DNA from: an uncultured Clostridia bacterium
Lineage (GTDB): Bacteria; Bacillota; Clostridia; Christensenellales; Borkfalkiaceae
Length of the DNA stretch: 11,542 nucleotides
Direction: 5' to 3'
Assembly: GCA_947174975.1 (NCBI GenBank)
Contig: CAMWLA010000029.1
Span: 1 to 11,542, forward strand
The notes beneath the pieces were generated by a model, which saw only the letters and a list, made by a program, of their open reading frames with translations, searched no databases and was not told the origin of the DNA. Of the stretch, positions 7,213 through 11,542 are shown piece by piece (position 1 is the stretch's first letter; the number at the start of each line of letters is the position of its first letter). Both the position numbers and the translations under genes were made by a program.

Positions 7213-7953
7213 ATGAAAAAATACGTTATTGCGGCGTTGCTTGTATTGGCTATGTGCATGACCGCGCTTGCTGGCTGTATGAGGTTCTTGGAAAAAGACG
7301 TCCAAGTAACACTTGATTCGGACGGCGAAAATTGGGGCTGTTACACCGTAAACAGCTTCAACAATGCTATCGTGCCCCGTCCCGACGTTCCCGAAAAATT
7401 TGCGGGTATGACGTTTATCGGCTGGACGGCGCAAGAAAACTGGGAGGAGTTGGAACCTAATCAGATTAAGGTTTCAGCCAATAAAGAGTTTATCCGCTAC
7501 GACGACGTCAAAGATTACGTCAAGAGCGGGAGCATAACGCTATATGCGGCGTATGTGAAGGTCGACCTCGTCATTGCTTGGTACGACAGACACACCTCGG
7601 GTACCGATTCGGGTCTTAACGAAGAAAATATGGGTGCATTCAAGGATAATATGTATACGTATCTTGCAAGTGAAGGATACACTCCGGAGAATATGTACAT
7701 TGATATCCGCAGTTATAGCGGTACCGTAGGAGCTTCGTGCGAGAAAATAATAAATGACGCGGACGTCGATATTATGGTCGGCTGGGGTAACAATTTAAAT
7801 AGTACCGGCGGAATTGCTTGCGTTGAAAAGCAAGGCGGCATAGCAATAGGAAGTGTGTCGCGCTATGCGGCAAGTTTAAACGAAAAAGAGCTTACCAAGC
7901 TCGTATTCACGTGGATTAAAGATACTTACACAGTAAACGATGTTAACGCATAA
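7213..7953 (+). CDS. Small lipoprotein with one F (Flg_new-like) and one S module
   Basis: A 246-aa lipoprotein. The signal peptide MKKYVIAALL through LAGC places the lipidated Cys at 22. Residues about 30-114 resemble an F module, with FIGW at 68-71 and SITLYAAY at 107-114. Residues about 118-246 resemble an S module: DVDIMVGWGNNLNSTGG matches the NFNITIGSGNNIDT core of the large lipoprotein, and the C-terminal ELTKLVFTWI corresponds to EVAALFHQFA there. It therefore looks like a free-standing version of the last F-S pair (F4-S5) of the upstream protein. It lies 19 bp after that gene and 10 bp before the membrane hydrolase gene, so the three are probably co-transcribed. A role in ligand capture or as an accessory to the large lipoprotein is inference; I recognise no named family for the whole protein. 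Confidence 0.85.
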   Translation: MKKYVIAALLVLAMCMTALAGCMRFLEKDVQVTLDSDGENWGCYTVNSFNNAIVPRPDVPEKFAGMTFIGWTAQENWEELEPNQIKVSANKEFIRYDDVKDYVKSGSITLYAAYVKVDLVIAWYDRHTSGTDSGLNEENMGAFKDNMYTYLASEGYTPENMYIDIRSYSGTVGASCEKIINDADVDIMVGWGNNLNSTGGIACVEKQGGIAIGSVSRYAASLNEKELTKLVFTWIKDTYTVNDVNA

Positions 7954-7958
7954 GGAGG
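7952..7958 (+). promoter_or_regulatory. Ribosome binding site of the membrane hydrolase gene
   Basis: AAGGAGG overlaps the stop codon of the preceding gene and lies 5 bases before the ATG at 7964. It favours that start over the in-frame ATG at 7940, which would overlap the upstream gene. The arrangement suggests translational coupling. Confidence 0.88.
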
Positions 7959-7963
7959 GAGCT

Positions 7964-10441
7964 ATGTATTTAAAAAGTAAATTATTAAAAGCCGCTTCTA
8001 TATGCATGTACGTATTCACGGCACTGTGGTTCTTGTTTGCAGCGTGCTTCTTCGCACTCGGTAATTACTGGTATATAGGTTTCGCACTCTTTGCGCTTAT
8101 CAGTCTCTACGACGGATTCGTAATAACTTCCGTAAGGGAAAAGATGACCGGAGTAACGCTTGAAAAGAAAGAGTGGATAAAACTTCTTGTCTGCTGGATT
8201 TTAAGCATAGTTTGTCCGCCCGCGTTCGTCTTAAACGGTATTGCGTTTTTCCGAGATAAAGAGGACGAACCGCAAGAAGTAACCGTAAAACCCGCCGAAG
8301 AGAAAAAATGTGAAAAGCCTAACGGCAAGAAAAGATTTTATAAGGCAAAGAGCTTTATCACAATGTGCGTTGCCTTCGGTATGATTTTCATTGCAAGCTT
8401 TTTTGCAATGTGCTTTGAAACTTCGGGCTTTAAGGTCAAGGTTACAGATTTTACCCTCACGGGTGAAATGACAAAGTATTATAATGAAGGCAAAATCGAC
8501 GGTAAGGCGTACGTTTTAGATGACGACGATGTTTCATATTCGGTAACTATGTACGTTCCCGATACGGCAACGGAAGCTAATCCCGCCGCAACGGTATTCG
8601 TGTTCCCAGGGTTCACCCGTACAAAGGCGACAATGGCGCAGTACGCAATGGAGCTTTCACGCCGCGGAGCGGTAGTGTTCACTATGGACCCCACGGGACA
8701 GGGCGGCACCACGATAAACTCGTATGCGTCTGATGAGCAGAACAGAGGTCAAAACGGCATAGAACACCTTGTTCAGTACGTATATAACAACACCGACGAT
8801 TTCAAGTTCTGCGACAAAAACCGATTCGGGGCAATGGGACACTCGCAAGGCGGCGGCAACGTCGCAGCCTTGGCCGCAGATTTCGCTGGTGACAGCTTTT
8901 ACGATAGTGTCATAAAGTCGGTTTATATTTCGGGATATATCAAATATTCTTCAATAAATAACTATCAGAATTTCAAATGCAATGCAGGTCTTGCATACGG
9001 CTACTATGACGAGGGAGCATACCGCTATCAGACGGATGCCGAATCGTTCGAAGTTGCGGCGCAGCGTTTTATAAACGAAAACGGTGATGAAAGTGATTTC
9101 ATTCCATACAGTGAAATCGAGATTGATAAAGGCTACGGCGATATGGCAAACGGCACGTACAGAGTCGTTCACCGTGAAGACATAAACCACTGTTTTGAAA
9201 TGTACGATCCCGTCAGCATAAAGAATACTATTAATTTCTTCAATGAGACCTTGGATATTTCGGACATGGGCGGCGGCTCTCAGCTTTGGTTCGGTAAGGA
9301 ATTCTTTAACGGCATAGCTCTTGCGGCGGCGTTCACCTTCATTATCGCGGCGTGTGCTGTGCTCATGGGTACACCGGTATTCAAGTCTCTCAAAGAAAAG
9401 CCGGTAGAGAAAATTTCCGACGACGAGATAAGGGAAATTACCGAAGAAGAGGCGGAGGAAGAACTCTTAGGCAGAACCGTTAATGCCACAGCGGACGCGG
9501 GTATGGAAACCGTTGCAAAAGGGACGCACAAGAGCCTTGCGGAAGGAATAGTAAGCGAGCATAAGACGGTTGCACACAAGGTTATCTTTTGGTCGTGCAT
9601 AATTCTCACCGCAATAATCGCTTGCCTCGACTATATACCTCTTGCAAATCTTTCAATTGAAATTTTCCCCACTTCCAACGTTGCAAGCGTATACACGTAT
9701 ACTTTCCCCGCAAGAATGATAAACGCAATCCTCTTGTGGGCATTAATAAACGGTGCGATAGGACTTGTGATATTCTTCGGAACGACGCTGATTGAAAACT
9801 TGTACGAATATATCCGCTTTAAGGTAAAAGGAATCGAACCCGCGTACGACTGGGATAAGTTCAAGGCTATAAAGATAAGCGGCAACGGCTGGAAAGGCAC
9901 GCTTTTGAACGTAGGAAAGGCAATATTTCTTCCCCTCGTAATGTTCGGTGCATTTTATTTCCTCGTTCAGCTCAATTATTGGATGTTCCATCAGGATTTC
10001 AGATTTACGCTTATATCCGCCTCGCCTTTGAATGCAAGAATGTTCGTAACGGCGCTTGAGTATTGGCCTATAATTTTCGTGTTCTATATCTCAAATTCTA
10101 TCCGCGTCAATTGCAGTATAGGTAGAGAAGGCTGGAAGGAGTGGAAGGTCATTCTCGTCAGCGCGCTTGCCAACAGTGTAGGACTTATATTCATTCTCAT
10201 AATAAACTACTTCTGTTACTTCACAACGGGTTCTCCGTATTACACTTATTGGGGTAACGGCAACGAAGTATGGCTGTATATAAACATGGTATTTGCGCTT
10301 GTCGTAATGATGTTTATTCTGCCTATCTTCAACAGACTCCTATACAGAATTACCGGTAACGTATGGTCGGGCGCTATCGTATGCTGCATGATATTCATTA
10401 TGATGACTATCTCTGCATCGGTATCGTATATTCCTATGTAA
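7964..10441 (+). CDS. Polytopic membrane protein with alpha/beta-hydrolase domain
   Basis: An 825-aa protein with about 12 predicted membrane segments around a hydrolase domain. Hydrophobic stretches are near 11-33, 35-55, 72-96 and 131-151. The soluble domain spans about 152-445. More segments follow near 449-469, 539-559, 584-608, 652-672, 692-712, 728-750, 768-790 and 800-822. The domain has FPGF at 214-217 as a likely oxyanion segment, GHSQGG at 292-297 with nucleophile S294, and a candidate catalytic His at 409 in INHCF. I cannot assign the acid residue. The charged linkers at 97-130 and 471-538 (acidic EEAEEE) look cytoplasmic, which would put the hydrolase outside, near the two lipoproteins. 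The fold is that of an esterase, lipase or peptidase; the substrate is unknown. It is the last gene of the cluster, followed by a strong terminator. Confidence 0.88.
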   Translation: MYLKSKLLKAASICMYVFTALWFLFAACFFALGNYWYIGFALFALISLYDGFVITSVREKMTGVTLEKKEWIKLLVCWILSIVCPPAFVLNGIAFFRDKEDEPQEVTVKPAEEKKCEKPNGKKRFYKAKSFITMCVAFGMIFIASFFAMCFETSGFKVKVTDFTLTGEMTKYYNEGKIDGKAYVLDDDDVSYSVTMYVPDTATEANPAATVFVFPGFTRTKATMAQYAMELSRRGAVVFTMDPTGQGGTTINSYASDEQNRGQNGIEHLVQYVYNNTDDFKFCDKNRFGAMGHSQGGGNVAALAADFAGDSFYDSVIKSVYISGYIKYSSINNYQNFKCNAGLAYGYYDEGAYRYQTDAESFEVAAQRFINENGDESDFIPYSEIEIDKGYGDMANGTYRVVHREDINHCFEMYDPVSIKNTINFFNETLDISDMGGGSQLWFGKEFFNGIALAAAFTFIIAACAVLMGTPVFKSLKEKPVEKISDDEIREITEEEAEEELLGRTVNATADAGMETVAKGTHKSLAEGIVSEHKTVAHKVIFWSCIILTAIIACLDYIPLANLSIEIFPTSNVASVYTYTFPARMINAILLWALINGAIGLVIFFGTTLIENLYEYIRFKVKGIEPAYDWDKFKAIKISGNGWKGTLLNVGKAIFLPLVMFGAFYFLVQLNYWMFHQDFRFTLISASPLNARMFVTALEYWPIIFVFYISNSIRVNCSIGREGWKEWKVILVSALANSVGLIFILIINYFCYFTTGSPYYTYWGNGNEVWLYINMVFALVVMMFILPIFNRLLYRITGNVWSGAIVCCMIFIMMTISASVSYIPM

Positions 10442-10474
10442 ACGTAATTAAGCCGACATTACAGAAAAAAATTT

Positions 10475-10525
10475 ATAACCTAATCCGCATACTTTCAAGA
10501 GTATCGGGTTAGGTTATTTTCTTTT
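10475..10525 (+). terminator. Intrinsic terminator of the three-gene cluster
   Basis: The arms ATAACCTAATCCGCATACT (10475-10493) and AGTATCGGGTTAGGTTAT (10500-10517) form a long stem with one G-T pair and one bulged C, a TTCAAG loop and then TTTTCTTTT. An A run just upstream gives a T-rich tail on the minus strand too, so it could also work in reverse. It begins 33 bases after the hydrolase stop codon. Confidence 0.88.
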
Positions 10526-10527
10526 GT

Positions 10528-10619
10528 GCGGGTAGCCCCTTCATGGAGCTTGCGCATACGCGCAGAGCTTTGCTTCGCTCGGACGAGCTAGATGTTCAAG
10601 CCAAGTCTGAAAGTAAACA
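10528..10619. other. GC-rich non-coding patch
   Basis: This lies between two terminators. Bases 10541-10590 contain 29 G/C of 50, against AT-rich surroundings. It holds GAGCTT twice (10546-10551 and 10565-10570), the near-palindrome TGCGCATACGCGCA (10551-10564) and short GAGC/GCTC arms. I find no open frame or RNA gene that I can support. It may be a remnant or copy of a dispersed intergenic repeat. Confidence 0.4.
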
Positions 10620-10657
10620 CAAAATAAAGGATAGGCAGAAGCCTATCCTTTATTTTG
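10620..10657. terminator. Perfect bidirectional terminator hairpin
   Basis: AAAATAAAGGATAGGC (10621-10636) pairs perfectly with GCCTATCCTTTATTTT (10641-10656) around an AGAA loop, plus one outer C-G pair. The A-rich and T-rich ends provide a U tract in both directions. It lies 42 bp beyond the stop of the minus-strand membrane protein gene and most likely ends that transcript. Confidence 0.88.
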
Positions 10658-10664
10658 GTGCGCA

Positions 10665-10684
10665 GTTCGGCAAGAAAGTCGAAC
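10665..10684. other. Small hairpin downstream of the two-TM gene
   Basis: GTTCGGC (10665-10671) and GTCGAAC (10678-10684) pair over 7 bp with one G-T and an AAGAAA loop. It has no T tract of its own. It sits between the minus-strand stop and the terminator, and its role is unknown. Confidence 0.45.
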
Positions 10685-10699
10685 CTTTATGGTTATTAA

Positions 10700-11317
10700 T
10701 TACAAATTAAATATATATGGCTCTATGGTCGCAAAATGTGTTTCTTGATTTTTATATACAACCAAAATTAAATTGTATTTTTCGGCAAAATAGTCGTTAA
10801 GAAATAAAAATGTCGTATATGGTGTTACTTCACCATAGTCTTGTATAATATTCTTTTGAATTGATTTTTTAAGTCTTTGCCACGGATATACAATAATATC
10901 GTCTATATTTAAATACGCCGCCGCAGCTGCGTCAAGTGAGCTATCCAAAATTTCTTGTAACAACTCGTTATGTTTAGAAGCTAAAGGGCGCTTATTGCCA
11001 TTTAAATCTATACCAAACAAATAGTCATTAAATTCACTATTTAATAAAATTTCTGCTCTTTTGAATAGTTCTTTACATCTTTCTACTGTTCCACCAATGC
11101 TATCAAAGTAAAGTTTTGAAGAATTGTTACTTTTGTAGTTGAATTCGTTTAGTGGCTTTTGTATAAAATATTGCAATATAACCCCTACAATTATATCAAT
11201 AATGAGCAACACGATACCGCTAACCCAAGCGGAAGTATTCTTAAATATTGCGCCACCAATAATCAAGCCTATAAAAACAGGGAAAAGAATATGGGTTATT
11301 GTTTTTGCCGTTTTCAT
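10700..11317 (-). CDS. Two-TM membrane protein of unknown function
   Basis: I do not recognise this 205-aa protein. The N-terminus has two membrane segments near 8-25 and 31-52, joined by a short loop, with basic residues ahead of the first. Residues about 55-205 form a soluble, probably cytoplasmic domain, with GTVERCKELFKRAEILLNS (76-94) likely helical, an Ala-rich helix near 128-135 and YPWQRLKKSIQKN at 144-156. No catalytic motif is obvious. The start at 11317 has GTGAGGT 5 bases upstream on the minus strand. The gene is very AT-rich (10741-10860 has 29 G/C in 120), unlike the genes before it, which suggests separate acquisition. It diverges from an XRE regulator across paired operators. 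A two-TM sensor or effector with a cytosolic domain, as in some defence or toxin cassettes, is possible but unproven. Confidence 0.82.
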   Translation of the reverse strand: MKTAKTITHILFPVFIGLIIGGAIFKNTSAWVSGIVLLIIDIIVGVILQYFIQKPLNEFNYKSNNSSKLYFDSIGGTVERCKELFKRAEILLNSEFNDYLFGIDLNGNKRPLASKHNELLQEILDSSLDAAAAAYLNIDDIIVYPWQRLKKSIQKNIIQDYGEVTPYTTFLFLNDYFAEKYNLILVVYKNQETHFATIEPYIFNL

Positions 11318-11322
11318 TTAAG

Positions 11323-11329
11323 ACCTCAC
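11323..11329 (-). promoter_or_regulatory. Ribosome binding site of the two-TM gene
   Basis: On the minus strand GTGAGGT lies 5 bases before the ATG at 11317. Confidence 0.7.
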
Positions 11330-11337
11330 TTACGCAC

Positions 11338-11366
11338 ATAATAACACTAAACTTAGTGTATGTCAA
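11338..11366 (-). promoter_or_regulatory. Promoter of the two-TM gene with operator in its spacer
   Basis: On the minus strand TTGACA (11366-11361, perfect -35) and TATTAT (11343-11338, five of six to the -10 consensus) are 17 bp apart. The 16-bp dyad at 11344-11359 fills the spacer almost exactly, so a bound repressor would block RNA polymerase. The start would be near 11331, a very short leader. Confidence 0.75.
11344..11359. promoter_or_regulatory. Operator O1 (perfect dyad)
   Basis: ACACTAA-AC-TTAGTGT is a perfect inverted repeat with 7-bp arms. Its size and position match binding sites of dimeric XRE/Cro-CI-type repressors, and the neighbouring gene encodes one. Confidence 0.72.
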
Positions 11367-11372
11367 ACAAAA

Positions 11373-11388
11373 ACACGCTATTTAGTGT
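11373..11388. promoter_or_regulatory. Operator O2 (imperfect dyad)
   Basis: ACACGCTATTTAGTGT shares the outer ACAC and TTAGTGT of O1, with a degenerate left inner arm. Its centre is 29 bp from that of O1. It lies just ahead of the XRE gene start, consistent with autorepression. Confidence 0.6.
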
Positions 11389-11399
11389 AAGCTGTAAAT

Positions 11400-11542
11400 A
11401 TGAAAACGTTTGGTGAGAATTTGAAAAGTTTAAGAAAACTTAGTAAAATGAATCAAAAAGAATTTGCCATAAAAATGAATACGACGCAACAGCGTGTAAG
11501 CGAGTGGGAGTGCGATAAAGTTGAACCATCTTTATATAATTT
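11400..11542 (+). CDS. XRE-family HTH regulator, 3' end beyond the window
   Basis: Only the first 47 codons are present. They begin MKTFGENLKSLRKLSKMNQ and form a HTH_3/XRE DNA-binding domain: helix 2 in QKEFAIKM and the recognition helix in TTQQRVSEWE, followed by the usual turn and P-S-L. An in-frame stop at 11388-11390 makes ATG 11400 the first possible ATG. The upstream bases TAAGCTGTAAAT contain no good ribosome binding site, so translation may be weak or near-leaderless. It is divergent from the two-TM gene and probably represses both genes through O1 and O2. The rest of the protein, which could hold a peptidase or sensor domain, cannot be seen. Confidence 0.85.
   Translation, partial: MKTFGENLKSLRKLSKMNQKEFAIKMNTTQQRVSEWECDKVEPSLYN

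Noticed and set aside
6900..7259. Minus-strand open frame across the junction of the first two cluster genes
   Set aside because: It overlaps two well-supported genes, has no start signals and shows no recognisable domain.
7940..7963. Upstream in-frame ATG extending the membrane hydrolase by 8 residues
   Set aside because: AAGGAGG lies after it and is placed for the ATG at 7964.
10656..10686. Minus-strand segment beginning GGTTCGAC and ending GCACCA, like the 3' end of a tRNA
   Set aside because: No matching acceptor, D or anticodon arms occur upstream on that strand. The GTTCG/CGAAC arms pair with each other as a simple hairpin instead.
1..11542. Insertion sequence, transposase or integrase
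   Set aside because: No open frame shows a transposase or recombinase motif, and no terminal inverted repeats flank the accessory-looking region within the window.

Overview
The window looks like part of a low-to-moderate GC Gram-positive (Firmicutes/Clostridia-type) chromosome. The grounds are strong AGGAGG-class ribosome binding sites, two lipobox lipoproteins, a BspA-like leucine-rich segment and Listeria-Bacteroides (Flg_new-like) repeat domains of the kind common in gut Clostridia. I cannot name the genus from sequence alone.

Layout. (1) 45-575 is a family I inorganic pyrophosphatase (ppa). It converges on a LysR regulator (complement 619-1512), and the two share a bidirectional hairpin terminator at about 584-616. 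(2) The LysR gene diverges from a malic enzyme gene (1659-2840). The 146-bp gap holds a near-consensus sigma-70-type promoter for the malic enzyme and a TTATG-N5-CATAA dyad that could be the LysR site. (3) 2910-10441 is a same-strand cluster of three genes 10-19 bp apart. The first encodes a 1427-aa lipoprotein with an SGNH-hydrolase-like (DUF4886-type) domain followed by alternating 'S' (solute-binding-protein-like) and 'F' (Flg_new-like) modules. The second encodes a 246-aa lipoprotein made of one F and one S module. The third encodes an 825-aa polytopic membrane protein carrying an alpha/beta-hydrolase domain with a GHSQGG nucleophile elbow. I know of no described system with this composition, and it is the most interesting part of the window. 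(4) 10442-10699 is non-coding, with two strong inverted-repeat terminators around a GC-rich patch. (5) 10700-11542 is markedly AT-rich. It holds a two-TM protein of unknown function (complement 10700-11317) and, divergent from it, the start of an XRE-type HTH regulator cut by the window end. Between them are two matching operator-like dyads, one filling the spacer of a near-consensus promoter.

How the parts may work together (inference). Pyrophosphatase and the LysR/malic enzyme pair are ordinary metabolism, the latter probably a malate- or growth-state-responsive switch. The three-gene cluster would place two surface lipoproteins and a membrane hydrolase at the cell envelope. Two unrelated hydrolase folds plus many copies of a ligand-binding-like module suggest recognition and de-esterification, or other modification, of a surface or host glycan or lipid, but the sequence does not show the substrate. 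The last two genes look like a small autoregulated accessory cassette.
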